64,000 nt of DNA from assembly GCA_900473175.1 (NCBI GenBank), contig UCKM01000019.1:140583-204582 (forward strand), read 5' to 3'. The notes under the pieces were generated by a model. That model was given only the letters and a program-made list of their open reading frames with translations, was not told where the DNA came from and did no database searches. Both the position numbers and the translations under genes were made by a program. Below are positions 1 to 9,710 of the stretch, piece by piece (position 1 is the first letter of the stretch; the number at the start of each line of letters is the position of its first letter). The stretch comes from Hyphomicrobiales bacterium (GTDB taxonomy: Bacteria > Pseudomonadota > Alphaproteobacteria > Rhizobiales > Rhizobiaceae).

Positions 1-44
1 CCAACTCAGGGAGGGTGCCTCTTGCCGCAAAGCCAAGCAAAAAA

Positions 45-350
45 TCAATGCGTCCAGGGTTGCTTGCGGTCGAAGCGGAAGTTTTCAGAATAGGAAACCA
101 CGCGGCGGCGCGTTTCCTTGGGCTCCTGGACCGTATAGGCGATGCCGTTCTTGCGGGCGTAGGTAATCGCTTCTTCCTTCGTTTCGAAGGTGAGGCGGAT
201 CTGGCTCTTCATGTCGCGTGACGAGGTGTAACCCATCAACGGCTCAACCTTCCGCGGCTGTTCTGGCTCATATTCGAGCGTCCAGGTATCGGCCTTGGCC
301 TTGCCGGATTGCATCGCTGTTTTTGCTGGGCGATAGATACGTGCTGCCAT
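45..350 (-). CDS. ETC complex I accessory subunit (NDUFS4-like)
   Basis: The 101-residue protein matches the short alphaproteobacterial relatives of the mitochondrial complex I 18-kDa (NDUFS4) subunit, which sits peripherally on NADH:ubiquinone oxidoreductase. Visible family signs are an N-terminal ARIYRPAKTAMQSGKA stretch, a WTLEYEP motif near residue 23, and a basic C-terminus ending in ENFRFDRKQPWTH. There is no signal peptide or membrane segment, so it should act at the cytoplasmic face of the membrane. AAAGGGG upstream of the ATG is a good ribosome site. The tRNA-Pro gene lies just upstream on the same strand. The family call is recognition from memory and is fairly secure. Confidence 0.85.
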   Translation of the reverse strand: MAARIYRPAKTAMQSGKAKADTWTLEYEPEQPRKVEPLMGYTSSRDMKSQIRLTFETKEEAITYARKNGIAYTVQEPKETRRRVVSYSENFRFDRKQPWTH

Positions 351-424
351 GGAAGAAACCCCTTTGTCTGCAATTCCGATATATTACAGGCTTTTGACGA
401 ACTCCAGCAGCATCTTGCTCGAAG

Positions 425-501
<77 letters not shown>

Positions 502-754
502 TCCGATCTTGGACGCTGGTTTCCCTAGAGTTTTCGCTCTCGGAACGCAATAGCCGAAATCGACAAAAAGAACAAAAATGGAAAATTAGGCATACGGTGG
601 GACCTTACGGCACAAAAAGTCCCACCAAATCCCCACGGGATGTTCTCCGGTTGTTCTGGAGGGAAGACTATGCATGAACCCGCAGCGTTGCATTTTAGCG
701 CATGGTCAATGACTGGCCAAAGGAATGCAAATCGGCAATTTGGTTGGGATGAAA

Positions 755-1297
755 TTAGAATACCCCGGTGACGAAGCGGTCGGGCTTCGAACCTTCGCGA
801 TAGAGCGCGCTGACCGCAACCGCGGCAACCATGCCCATGGCAGCACCTCCCAGCACGTCGCTGGCATAGTGTGTACCGACATAGACGCGCGAGAGGCATA
901 TCAGAAGTGCGGCGCCTAGAAATGCGATTCCGCGCTTGGGCAAGCCGTCCAATAGGAATGCTGTTGCGATTGCGAAGGCCGCCGTTGCGTGATCTGACGG
1001 AAAGGACCAATCCACGCTTGGACTGACGATGAGGTGTGTCAGTCCGCTGTCATAGGGCCGCACCCTGTGCTCAAACAGGAAAATGATCTGGTTGAGACCG
1101 AGACCTAATAGAAAGGACAACCCAGCCGAAACGCAGACGTGCCTGACGTGAAGCCGTTCGCTCTTGCTCCACCACTGCACGATGACCAACAGAACCAACA
1201 GGGGTACGCCGAAGTTGGTGACCGCCTGCATAACCGCATCAAGAGACGGGTAACCGCCTGCGGGAGCATTGATCCAGCGTGTTATTGTCTGATCCAT
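755..1297 (-). CDS. PAP2-family membrane phosphatase
   Basis: A 180-residue integral membrane protein of the type-2 phosphatidic acid phosphatase family. The three catalytic motifs are present: RP at residues 80-81, PSDH at 100-103 (His103), and SRVYVGTHYASD at 136-147 with the catalytic His143 and the stabilising Asp147. Several hydrophobic segments (about 30-41, 55-75, 104-118, 124-136, 148-165) fit a polytopic topology. Members dephosphorylate undecaprenyl pyrophosphate, phosphatidic acid or related lipid phosphates, and the sequence alone does not settle the substrate. It is divergent from the DUF2127 gene that starts 42 bases away. No strong Shine-Dalgarno precedes the ATG. Confidence 0.85.
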   Translation of the reverse strand: MDQTITRWINAPAGGYPSLDAVMQAVTNFGVPLLVLLVIVQWWSKSERLHVRHVCVSAGLSFLLGLGLNQIIFLFEHRVRPYDSGLTHLIVSPSVDWSFPSDHATAAFAIATAFLLDGLPKRGIAFLGAALLICLSRVYVGTHYASDVLGGAAMGMVAAVAVSALYREGSKPDRFVTGVF

Positions 1298-1339
1298 GGG
1301 CTTGTCTCGTCAGTTATTCTTGGGTTGGATTGCAGCAGC

Positions 1340-1816
1340 ATGAAAGAGCGTCAAATACATCGGATTTTCCTGGCCAGCGTGCTCCTGAAGGGAGCGCACG
1401 CTATCCTCGAGTGTGTCGGGGGCATTCTGCTTTTCTTGGTCAGCACATCCACGATCACCAACGTCGTCAATGCGATCACCCAGGAAGAGTTGGTCGAGGA
1501 CCCGAGGGACTTTTTTGCTACCCATTTGCTTGAATGGACCCAAAGCTTTTCGCTCGAAACAAAGCATTTTTATGCCTTCTATCTGTTGAGCCACGGCATC
1601 GTCAAATTATTGCTGGTGATTGGACTTCTGAGGAACAAGCTCTGGTCATATCCGGCATCGCTAGTCGTCCTGGGCCTGTTCATCGTTTACCAAGTGTACC
1701 GCTATTCGTACACCCATGGAGTGGGCCTCATCCTGCTCACCGCCCTTGACGTCGTTGTCATCGGCCTGATCTGGCATGAGTATCGTCTCGTACGAAAACA
1801 TTTGCCGCTCCAGTGA
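1340..1816 (+). CDS. DUF2127-family membrane protein
   Basis: A 158-residue protein with four probable transmembrane segments (about residues 8-32, 78-97, 103-120 and 125-145). It resembles DUF2127 proteins, small inner-membrane proteins of unknown function. The typical opening is a charged start followed by a long hydrophobic helix and a conserved KGAHAILE stretch. The frame is open upstream to 1139, but the Met at 1340 starts just before the first hydrophobic helix and avoids running into the divergent PAP2 gene. Function is unknown. Confidence 0.7.
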   Translation: MKERQIHRIFLASVLLKGAHAILECVGGILLFLVSTSTITNVVNAITQEELVEDPRDFFATHLLEWTQSFSLETKHFYAFYLLSHGIVKLLLVIGLLRNKLWSYPASLVVLGLFIVYQVYRYSYTHGVGLILLTALDVVVIGLIWHEYRLVRKHLPLQ

Positions 1817-2085
1817 GTTCGGGGCGCGCCTAAAACAAAGTTCGACCAAACTCGCTACCGGAGCCGCTCCATGTTGTTCCATATCGTTTTGAAATCAATC
1901 GAGGCAACGTTCTTGGCGTGGGTTTTTGTGTTGTGACATTCCGACCCGTATCCAACAGAAATGGGTGGTCGAGGGGAGATGGCAATGCACATGAAGAAGT
2001 TGAACAAGCTAAGATTCGACGAGGATACCGGGACGCTGAAGATTGCCGGTGAGAACGGCTTTGGCAAGGAGATAAGAATGGCTAT

Positions 2086-2500
2086 ATGGACGTATCCGAC
2101 CCAGAAACATCCGTGCGGTTCACGCTCCTTACCGGCGTTCGCCTCGAGGAGGTTGTCGGCCTCGAATGGACCAACGTTCGCTTTCATACACGCGACTTCA
2201 CTGTTTGGGGTAAGGGCAAGGATGGGCTCAAGAAAGAGCGCACAATCCCGATGATCAAGGCCGTCTACGCCCTCTTATGGTCGCTAAAGGATGACCATGC
2301 GACCGCAGTCTTTACCTATATCGCCAACCTACCAGCGACGGCCGCACAAAAAAATTCTCGGTATCCGGTCACTACAACGGGCTGAAGACGGAATGGCAGC
2401 GCACAAGGGAACGTTGCGAAAAGGCTGGTCAATCGATTCAAGAAGGCAATAGCCTAAAACTGGAAAAAGCCACAAAACGCAACAAATGGCCTGCACAGGT
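2086..2500 (+). pseudogene. Broken phage-type tyrosine recombinase (integrase) remnant
   Basis: The first open segment (2086-2385) carries the start of a tyrosine-recombinase catalytic domain: FTLLTGVRLEEVVGLEW with the first catalytic Arg, then GKGKDGLKKERTIPM. It stops soon after RYPVT. One frame over, from about 2373, the expected continuation YNGLKTEWQRTRERCEKAG is readable. A single-base loss between ACT and TAC explains the switch. After CEKAG the reading goes to EGNSLKLEKATKRN, which looks like the segment following the normal H-L-R-H box, so the His/Arg box and catalytic Tyr appear deleted. The lesions make it non-functional. No intact integrase or clear attachment-site duplication was found nearby. 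Confidence 0.7.
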
Positions 2501-2831
2501 TTCATGCGGCGCCGAAAGTCCCACGGAATTTCCCACCGAGGTCTGGACAGGTTCGCGGCTGGTGGACGGTCGCTCGAAGGACGTTGGCAACCACCTAGCT
2601 CGGTGCAGGCCAAGAAGATATCTCCGCCAAATTTGTTACCGTAACGTACTTCCTCTCAACCCCCGCGAGGTGGATCGTCCCCAATGCAAGCATTTGCAGC
2701 TTGGTTATGTTGCCGGCCGATGCTCTGCCCGCTTGTCGCCGCGCAAGACGGTTCTCTTCAGCTAGCGACGAGTATCAATAAACAATCACGCATTTTCTAC
2801 AGTCAGATCAACAAACATTGGGAGATCAAGA
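2501..2831. other. Intergenic stretch without an identified gene
   Basis: The last part of the integrase relic's shifted frame stays open to about 2764 but shows no recognisable domain. The remaining bases to 2831 are the leader of the sulfatase gene, with GGGAG eight bases before its ATG. No RNA gene, repeat or clear promoter was recognised. Confidence 0.5.
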
Positions 2832-4547
2832 ATGACCGATATTGATGATCGATCGAGTTTGCCATCAAAGGGCACCCCGACGAGCGGATTGAAAATGAAG
2901 CTGTTGGCCTCCAGCTTTGCGTTTCTCGCCTCCGCCGCATTGATGACGGCACCTGCGAAGGCGCAAGGCACGCCCGCGAAACCAAACATTCTCCTTATTG
3001 TTTCTGACGACACCGGCTGGGGTGACTTGGGACCGTATGGCGGTGGTGAGGGCCGCGGTATGCCAACGCCCAACATCGACAAGCTTGCCGATTCCGGTAT
3101 GACCTTCTTCGACTTCTACGCGCAACCGAGCTGCACGCCTGGGCGGGCCGCGATGTTGACAGGGCGCATCCCGAACCGCAGCGGTATGACAACAGTTGCT
3201 TTCCAGGGCGAAGGCGGCGGGCTGCCGGCGGCCGAATGGACGCTCGGTTCGGTGTTGAAGCTTGGCGGTTACGACACGTACTTCACCGGCAAGTGGCATC
3301 TCGGCGAAGCCGACTACGCATTGCCGAACGCCCAGGGCTTCGATGTGATGAAATATGTCGGGCTCTATCACCTCAACGCCTATACCTATGGCGACCCGAC
3401 ATGGTTCCCCGACATGGACCCGAAATTGCGGGAGATGTTCCAAAAGGTAACCAAGGGAGCGCTCTCGGGGAAGGCCGGCGAAAAGGCGGTTGAAGACTTC
3501 AAGATCAACGGCCAGTATGTCGATACGCCGACGGTCAATGGGGCCGAGGGTGTCGTCGGCATTCCTTTTTTTGATGGCTATGTTGAAAAGGCCGCGCTTG
3601 GCTTCCTCGACGACGCGGCAAAATCCGACAAGCCGTTTTTCATCGATGTCAACTTCATGAAGGTACACCAGCCGAACCTGCCGGCACCGGAGTTCGAGCA
3701 CAAGTCCATGTCGAAATCGAAGTTTGCCGATAGCATCGTCGAGCTGGACACCCGCATTGGCCGCATCATGGACAAGCTCCACGAGACGGGCCTGGATAAA
3801 AATACGCTGGTGTTCTACACCACCGACAACGGTGCCTGGCAGGATGTCTATCCGGACGCGGGTTACACGCCATTCCGTGGCACCAAGGGTACCGTCCGCG
3901 AGGGCGGCAATCGCGTTCCGGCAATTGCGGTGTGGCCCGGGAAGATCAAGCCGTACTCCAAGAACCACGATATCGTGGGTGGCCTCGATCTGATGGCGAC
4001 ATTCGCCTCCGTTGCCGGGGTGACTCTGCCGGACAAGGACCGCGAAGGCCAGCCGATCATCTTCGACAGCTATGACATGTCGCCGATCCTCTTGGGAACC
4101 GGCAAGTCGCAGCGAACGTCATGGTTCTACTTCACCGAGAATGAACTTTCGCCGGGCGCGGCACGTGTCGGCAACTACAAAGCCGTGTTCAATCTGCGCG
4201 GTGACAACGGCGCCCCGACCGGGGGATTAGCAGTAGACAGTAACCTGGGTTGGAAGGGTGCCGAAAAGTACGTCGCTACGGTTCCACAGGTCTTCGATCT
4301 ATGGCAGGACCCGCAGGAACGCTATGATATCTTCATGAACAACTATACTGAGCGGACATGGACGATGGTAACCATCGGTGCCGCTATAAAGGACTTGATG
4401 GCGACATACATAAAGTATCCGCCGCGCAAGCTTCAAAGTGCGAGCTATACTGGCCCAATCGAAATATCGAAATACCAGCAATTCCAGTGGGTGCGGGACC
4501 AACTGACCAAGGAAGGGGTGGATATCCCGATGCCAACCGGAAACTGA
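2832..4547 (+). CDS. Secreted arylsulfatase-family sulfatase
   Basis: A 571-residue type I sulfatase that hydrolyses sulfate esters. Metal ligands are seen in SDDTGWGD (Asp59, Asp60). The formylglycine signature CTPGR at 101-105 places the Cys that must be oxidised to formylglycine at residue 101. GKWHLGE (about 152-158) supplies the conserved Lys and His. A signal-peptide-like segment starts at an internal Met22 (hydrophobic 24-40, AKAQ cleavage zone), so secretion to the periplasm is likely. The ATG at 2832 has the better ribosome site (GGGAG); Met22 at 2895 would give a conventional signal peptide. No formylglycine-generating enzyme is encoded in the window. It stands alone, convergent with the LysR gene. 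The substrate is unknown. Confidence 0.9.
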   Translation: MTDIDDRSSLPSKGTPTSGLKMKLLASSFAFLASAALMTAPAKAQGTPAKPNILLIVSDDTGWGDLGPYGGGEGRGMPTPNIDKLADSGMTFFDFYAQPSCTPGRAAMLTGRIPNRSGMTTVAFQGEGGGLPAAEWTLGSVLKLGGYDTYFTGKWHLGEADYALPNAQGFDVMKYVGLYHLNAYTYGDPTWFPDMDPKLREMFQKVTKGALSGKAGEKAVEDFKINGQYVDTPTVNGAEGVVGIPFFDGYVEKAALGFLDDAAKSDKPFFIDVNFMKVHQPNLPAPEFEHKSMSKSKFADSIVELDTRIGRIMDKLHETGLDKNTLVFYTTDNGAWQDVYPDAGYTPFRGTKGTVREGGNRVPAIAVWPGKIKPYSKNHDIVGGLDLMATFASVAGVTLPDKDREGQPIIFDSYDMSPILLGTGKSQRTSWFYFTENELSPGAARVGNYKAVFNLRGDNGAPTGGLAVDSNLGWKGAEKYVATVPQVFDLWQDPQERYDIFMNNYTERTWTMVTIGAAIKDLMATYIKYPPRKLQSASYTGPIEISKYQQFQWVRDQLTKEGVDIPMPTGN

Positions 4548-4715
4548 CGGACAAGAGAACTGACAGAGCTGAGAATGGGGGGCGGTGCTGGAAAGTGTCG
4601 CCCTTTATCATGATTTTCTTCGAGCGGGGCGAGCGAGACTTTGGCCGGCTCGTCGCATGGCGGCCGAACACCGCTTGCTGAAAGCGAACAAGGGATCGGA
4701 CCAAACCGGATCTGC

Positions 4716-5609
4716 CTATACACGATGGCGAAGCGCATTGACCACGACCGCGAATGCGGGCGAAGTTTGGCGTCTGCTCGGATAGTAAAGATGGTAGCCG
4801 GGGAACAGCGGACACCAATCATCGAGCACCTGAATCAAACGTCCGTCAGATATGTACGCCTGCAGCAAGTCCTCCGGCATGAACACCAGCCCCATTCCCG
4901 CCAGGGCGGCGTTCAACCTGAGAGCAATGTTGTTAAACACGAGTTGGCCTTCAACACGGACACGCAATTCACGGTGATCTTTTTCGAACTCCCACGCATA
5001 GATACCGCCGTGGGTTGGCAAGCGCATGTTGATGCAAACATGGTCGGTCAGATCCTGGGGATGCTTTGGTTTCGTATGGCTGGCGAAATAGGAGGGTGCA
5101 CCTGCAACTGCCATGCGCATGTCCGGCCCAATCCGCACGGCGATCATGTCTTTGGCCACCTGTTCCCCAAGTCGTACGCCGGCATCATAGCGTTCGGCTA
5201 CGATGTCTGTCAGACCGTAGTCCACGATCACCTCCACGGTAATGTCCGGATAGTCCGGAAGCAGCTTCTCCAGCGCCGGCCAGATAAGCGCCGCTGCGGG
5301 ATGTTCGCCTGTGGTGATGCGGATTGTGCCAGCCGGCTTGTCGCGGAATTCACTCAGCGCAGCAAGTTCGCTTTCGATCTCATCCATATGTGGGCCAACA
5401 GTCTGAAGCAACCGCTCGCCTGCCTGTGTCGGTGAGACACTACGGGTATTGCGGGTCAACAGCCTCACACCAAGCCGCTTTTCAAACCCGGTGATCGTGT
5501 GACTAAGGGCGGACTGCGAAATCCCGAGCGTGGCCGCAGCTTTTGTGAAGCTCCTGACCCGCGCAACGGCGATGAAAGCGGCAAGATCGTTGATTGGTTG
5601 GCGTCGCAT
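4716..5609 (-). CDS. LysR-family transcriptional regulator
   Basis: A 297-residue LysR regulator with an N-terminal winged helix-turn-helix (about residues 4-63, including AAATLGISQSALSHTI) and a periplasmic-binding-protein-like effector domain from about residue 90. It is divergent from the cupin/aldo-keto reductase/SDR operon, the usual arrangement of a LysR protein that controls the facing operon and itself. A 19-bp inverted repeat abuts its start codon. The subtype recalls DNA-binding proteins that regulate oxidoreductase operons (YafC/DsdC-like groups). The effector is unknown. Confidence 0.92.
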   Translation of the reverse strand: MRRQPINDLAAFIAVARVRSFTKAAATLGISQSALSHTITGFEKRLGVRLLTRNTRSVSPTQAGERLLQTVGPHMDEIESELAALSEFRDKPAGTIRITTGEHPAAALIWPALEKLLPDYPDITVEVIVDYGLTDIVAERYDAGVRLGEQVAKDMIAVRIGPDMRMAVAGAPSYFASHTKPKHPQDLTDHVCINMRLPTHGGIYAWEFEKDHRELRVRVEGQLVFNNIALRLNAALAGMGLVFMPEDLLQAYISDGRLIQVLDDWCPLFPGYHLYYPSRRQTSPAFAVVVNALRHRV

Positions 5610-5628
5610 TTATGAATGATCCTCATAA
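5610..5628. promoter_or_regulatory. Candidate LysR operator
   Basis: TTATGA and TCATAA form a perfect inverted repeat with a 7-base spacer. It contains the LysR consensus geometry T-N11-A (T at 5613, A at 5625). The site lies immediately before the LysR start codon and overlaps its GAGGA ribosome site, so binding here could repress the regulator. Assignment is inferred from position and symmetry. Confidence 0.5.
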
Positions 5629-5724
5629 GGCCATGCGACATTTACCACCTAATCCTAGCTAATCGCACCCACTAAATGACCACCAGCGTTTCAATGGATC
5701 GCCAACGGTCAAAAGGACATCGTC

Positions 5725-6120
5725 ATGAACATCAAACGAAACGGATCCACGCCATCCGCCAAGGGATCTGCCGACTATTTCACCGGGATGGTCCGCATAG
5801 ACGCACCGTTTCAGGGCAGCGCGCCCGCACGAGTTGGTGGCGCAACAGTCACCTTTGAGCCCAGTGCCCGTACTGCATGGCACACTCATCCGTTGGGACA
5901 AACGCTGATTATCATTTCCGGACACGGACGCGTTCAGCGTGAAAGCGGCCCTGTCGAAGACGTCAGCGCGGGCGATATCGTCTGGTTTGAGCCAGGTGAA
6001 AAGCACTGGCATGGAGCATCTCCCACCAACGCAATGACACACATCGCCATTGCCGAAGCCCTCGACGGCCAGGTCGTCGACTGGATGGAACACGTCACCG
6101 ACGAAGATTACCAAGGTTAA
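5725..6120 (+). CDS. Single-domain cupin of the Mn-dependent hydroxynitrile lyase (GtHNL) type
   Basis: A 131-residue single cupin. Its length and motifs match the bacterial cupin hydroxynitrile lyase family typified by GtHNL of Granulicella. Metal ligands His53, His55, Gln59 (AWHTHPLGQ) and His94 (EKHWHG) fall at the positions known there, and His106 is also kept, as are Ala40 and Val42. Residue 110 is Ala where I recall Gln. The family binds Mn and can cleave or form cyanohydrins in vitro, but its role in the cell is not established. It is the first gene of an operon with an aldo/keto reductase 15 bases downstream, opposite a LysR gene. AAGGA precedes the ATG. Confidence 0.8.
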   Translation: MNIKRNGSTPSAKGSADYFTGMVRIDAPFQGSAPARVGGATVTFEPSARTAWHTHPLGQTLIIISGHGRVQRESGPVEDVSAGDIVWFEPGEKHWHGASPTNAMTHIAIAEALDGQVVDWMEHVTDEDYQG

Positions 6121-7125
<1,005 letters not shown>

Positions 7126-7148
7126 TCGCCAAAGAGGAGCATGACAAC

Positions 7149-7331
7149 ATGCGGTTGGACGGATTTTCTCGGCGCGACGCGCTGAAGAGCGCTGCACTCC
7201 TGTCTCTTTTGGCAGGATCAAGCGTCTCCGCTGGACCTGGCTGTGGCCCGCAACTACCCCCAATGCAAGACCCCTTATTGCGTTCTACTCACGCACAGGG
7301 AACACGCGTGTGATCGCGGACGGAGAAAAAA
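7149..7331 (+). pseudogene. Decayed Tat-exported flavodoxin remnant
   Basis: The frame starting at 7149 encodes a twin-arginine signal ([19 protein letters not shown]) and then ends at a TGA near 7314. One frame over, bases 7271-7325 read [19 protein letters not shown], the phosphate-binding loop of flavodoxins (FYSRTGNT). The rest of the flavodoxin domain is absent because the SDR gene starts at 7333. This fits a lipocalin- or flavodoxin-type Tat protein, common in such cupin/AKR operons, that was frameshifted and truncated. GGAG precedes the ATG. The truncated 54-residue frame could still be translated, but no function is expected. Confidence 0.6.
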
Positions 7332-7332
7332 G

Positions 7333-8073
7333 ATGAGCGATAATATCGAAGGCAAAGTCGTCGTTATAACGGGCGCAAGCAGTGGCCTTGGCGAAGCGAC
7401 CGCCCGCCGCCTTGCCAGGGATGGGGCAAAAATTGTCATCGGCGCAAGGCGTATCGAGCGATTGCGGGCCTTGGCGCAAGAGTTATCGCTACACGAAAAC
7501 GCCGTAATGCAGACCGACGTGAGGGACCGCGAACAGGTCAAGCAACTCGTTGATCGCGCAGTCAGTGTTCACGGGCACTTGGACGTGATCATCAATAATG
7601 CAGGCCTGATGCCCCATTCACCGCTTGAACGAGGGAGGGTGGACGATTGGGACCAGATGATCGACGTAAACCTCAAAGGTGTGCTTTACGGCATAGCGGC
7701 TGCGCTGCCCCACATGATGCGCCAGAAAACGGGTCAGATCATCAATGTCTCATCGGTTGCCGGCCATAAGGTCGGCCCGGGAGGAGCAGTTTATGCCGCC
7801 ACAAAGCATGCTGTGCGCGTTATATCCGAAGGTTTGAGGCAGGAAGTAAAGCCCTACAATATACGCACGACCATTATATCTCCCGGCGCGGTCGCGACTG
7901 AACTGCCGAACAGCATCACCGAGCAGGATGTCGCCGATCGCGTGCGGCAATTGTATGATCGCGTCGCCATTTCTCCGGACTCGTTTGCAAGTGCTGTGGC
8001 GTTCGCCATGAGCCAGCCTGAGGATGTCGACATCAACGAAATCCTGTTCAGGCCGACCAGCCAGGAATATTGA
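7333..8073 (+). CDS. SDR-family NAD(P)-dependent oxidoreductase
   Basis: A 246-residue classical short-chain dehydrogenase/reductase. It has the cofactor motif TGASSGLG near residues 13-20, NNAG near 90, a catalytic Ser in NVSSVAG and the YAATK pair (Tyr/Lys) of the active site. It resembles the YdfG/serine-dehydrogenase-like group, so a small hydroxy compound is a likely substrate. The frame is open upstream to 7243, but that part is flavodoxin relic read out of frame. GGAG eight or nine bases before the ATG at 7333 sets the start. Last gene of the LysR-facing operon. Confidence 0.9.
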   Translation: MSDNIEGKVVVITGASSGLGEATARRLARDGAKIVIGARRIERLRALAQELSLHENAVMQTDVRDREQVKQLVDRAVSVHGHLDVIINNAGLMPHSPLERGRVDDWDQMIDVNLKGVLYGIAAALPHMMRQKTGQIINVSSVAGHKVGPGGAVYAATKHAVRVISEGLRQEVKPYNIRTTIISPGAVATELPNSITEQDVADRVRQLYDRVAISPDSFASAVAFAMSQPEDVDINEILFRPTSQEY

Positions 8074-8203
8074 CGATATGAGACTGAGGCTGCTTTGCGG
8101 GACCAGGAAGCCGATGGCCGGGATGAATGTACGTTGGTCTATGCTGCATCTCCAAATGAATACCCGCCAAAGCCGCGGATAAAATTTTATCGAACAGGTA
8201 AAC

Positions 8204-8611
8204 GTGCGCTTAGCCTCGGGTGGCTATGCTTTGGCCATGGAGAAAGAAGACTACCAGGCTAACTGGCGCGGCGCGCGGCGATATCAATTTGACGAAGAAG
8301 CGCGCCTAAAGAAGCAGGCGCGTGACGGCGTCGTCAAATTCCGGCGCGTAAAATGGGCTGACCCGGAACAGAAGCTGAAGGTCCTTGTTGAAGACCTTCA
8401 GCAGGTGCCAGAGCAACGCCCTTGGCTCGATCGGCACGTATCAATGCCGGAATCTGAAGCGAAGGTTAAGGTTCTTGTCGAGGGGGATCTTCACGGGGAT
8501 GTTGAGCCAAAGGCATGGCTGGAGCGCATACCAACCAGAATATTTTGGCTGCTAACATGTATCACTGGCGTCATCGCGTTCTGTATGGCCGCGTTTCTAG
8601 CGCACACGTAG
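8204..8611 (+). CDS. Unknown protein with a repeated motif and a C-terminal membrane anchor
   Basis: A 135-residue product that I do not recognise. Residues about 47-75 and 84-109 look like two copies of a short unit: KLKVLVEDL ending in WLDR, and KVKVLVEGDL ending in WLER. The N-terminal third is strongly charged (DYQANWRGARRYQFDEEARLK). Residues about 113-132 form one hydrophobic helix, so the protein is probably tail-anchored or C-terminally anchored. The start is either GTG at 8204, with AGG upstream, or ATG at 8237, giving 124 residues. No operon partner: the next gene is convergent. Confidence 0.5.
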   Translation: MRLASGGYALAMEKEDYQANWRGARRYQFDEEARLKKQARDGVVKFRRVKWADPEQKLKVLVEDLQQVPEQRPWLDRHVSMPESEAKVKVLVEGDLHGDVEPKAWLERIPTRIFWLLTCITGVIAFCMAAFLAHT

Positions 8612-8749
8612 CCCAGTTATGGCGCATGACCGTCAAGGCGGCCAGGACGGCGTCTTTGAGATGAAGGACGGCCAAATTCTTCGGAACGCATGAGCGGACC
8701 GCCAAATTCCGGGTGCCGGCTGTCTCTGGTGTTTGAAAACCTGCGTTTG

Positions 8750-9457
8750 CTAGCGGCTTGCCGTATCTTTTTCCGTGTCAAAGGCTTGCACAAAATATTG
8801 CTTCTGCATGGCCTCCAGCAGATCGTAGGGAGGTCGGCCTGCCTCAGGCCTGTGCCAGCGAATCTCAAATGACACGACCGATTCCGTTTTTCCGGGTGTC
8901 CGGTATATGTTCAAGAAGTGTGCCCTGTAGCCGAGTGGTCCGATGATGCTCTGGATGTCGGGAATGGCGCCGCTGAGATTATGGACGATGGATAGCCGTG
9001 CCCGCTGCTCACGCGGGATAAGCGGGTCGATCCGTTTGAACAGCCATAGAACGACATACGCAATCGCAGTCGCAGCGGCGGCAAGTCCAATTTGGCCGCT
9101 CCCAAAGGCAAGTCCTATCGCAGTCATCACCCACAACGTCGCTGCGGTCGTAACGCCGGTCACAAGGTTGTCTCGCTTCAGGATTGTACCGCCGCCGATG
9201 AAACCCACGCCGGTGAGAATTCCGAGAGGAAGGCGCAAGACGTCCATGTTGACGAACGAGTTGGGTTCCTTGCCCACGATTGAAACGAGAAGATTGGCCA
9301 GGACCATCGTGATACAGGCCGCAAGTCCCACGAGAATCGTGGTTCTGAATCCAGCCGCATGACCACTTGATTCCCGGTTGAGGCCGATCAAGGCACCGGC
9401 AATGATGGTGAGCAATATGCGAACGGAAATGTCGTCCCAGGTCGGATGAAGTGGCAT
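8750..9457 (-). CDS. MgtC/SapB-family membrane protein
   Basis: A 235-residue MgtC/SapB-type protein. The N-terminal hydrophobic domain (about residues 10-140) has the family sequence GALIGLNRESSGHAAGFRT and GVGFIGGGTI. A soluble C-terminal domain of about 80 residues follows. MgtC proteins support growth in low magnesium and survival in host cells, probably by acting on membrane energetics; direct Mg transport has not been shown. The frame extends 11 codons upstream, but AAGGGGATCC nine bases before the ATG at 9457 favours this start. A short hairpin lies in its leader. No adjacent Mg-transport ATPase is present. Confidence 0.85.
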   Translation of the reverse strand: MPLHPTWDDISVRILLTIIAGALIGLNRESSGHAAGFRTTILVGLAACITMVLANLLVSIVGKEPNSFVNMDVLRLPLGILTGVGFIGGGTILKRDNLVTGVTTAATLWVMTAIGLAFGSGQIGLAAAATAIAYVVLWLFKRIDPLIPREQRARLSIVHNLSGAIPDIQSIIGPLGYRAHFLNIYRTPGKTESVVSFEIRWHRPEAGRPPYDLLEAMQKQYFVQAFDTEKDTASR

Positions 9458-9528
9458 TCGTCGGATCCCCTTCCTCGACAAGGATTGCAAATCGGTACAA
9501 CAAGTTCCAGCGCAATTTTACGCGGGTC

Positions 9529-9544
9529 GCTCTTTGCGAAGAGC
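9529..9544 (-). promoter_or_regulatory. Small hairpin in the mgtC-family gene leader
   Basis: GCTCTT and AAGAGC are perfect inverted arms around TGCG, about 72 bases before the MgtC-family start. Leader hairpins regulate some mgtC genes in other bacteria, but nothing here shows ion sensing. It could be chance. Confidence 0.25.
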
Positions 9545-9710
9545 AGTCATTTTCTGGCAAAAATGCAGCCGTCTGGGTCAACCTGTATAAGGCGATAATG
9601 GCTTGCGAAATTATCTCATACTATTATTGTGCAGTGCAGCAACTTTTTGCTCGCAACTGCGTTATTGGTGATCAGCGCCGTTCGGGTCGTTGACTGGAAA
9701 GGCCATCGAC

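Noticed and set aside
2865..3968. A 367-codon open frame antisense to the sulfatase
   Set aside because: The sulfatase frame has clear catalytic motifs and a ribosome site; the antisense frame shows no domain and is a GC-codon shadow.
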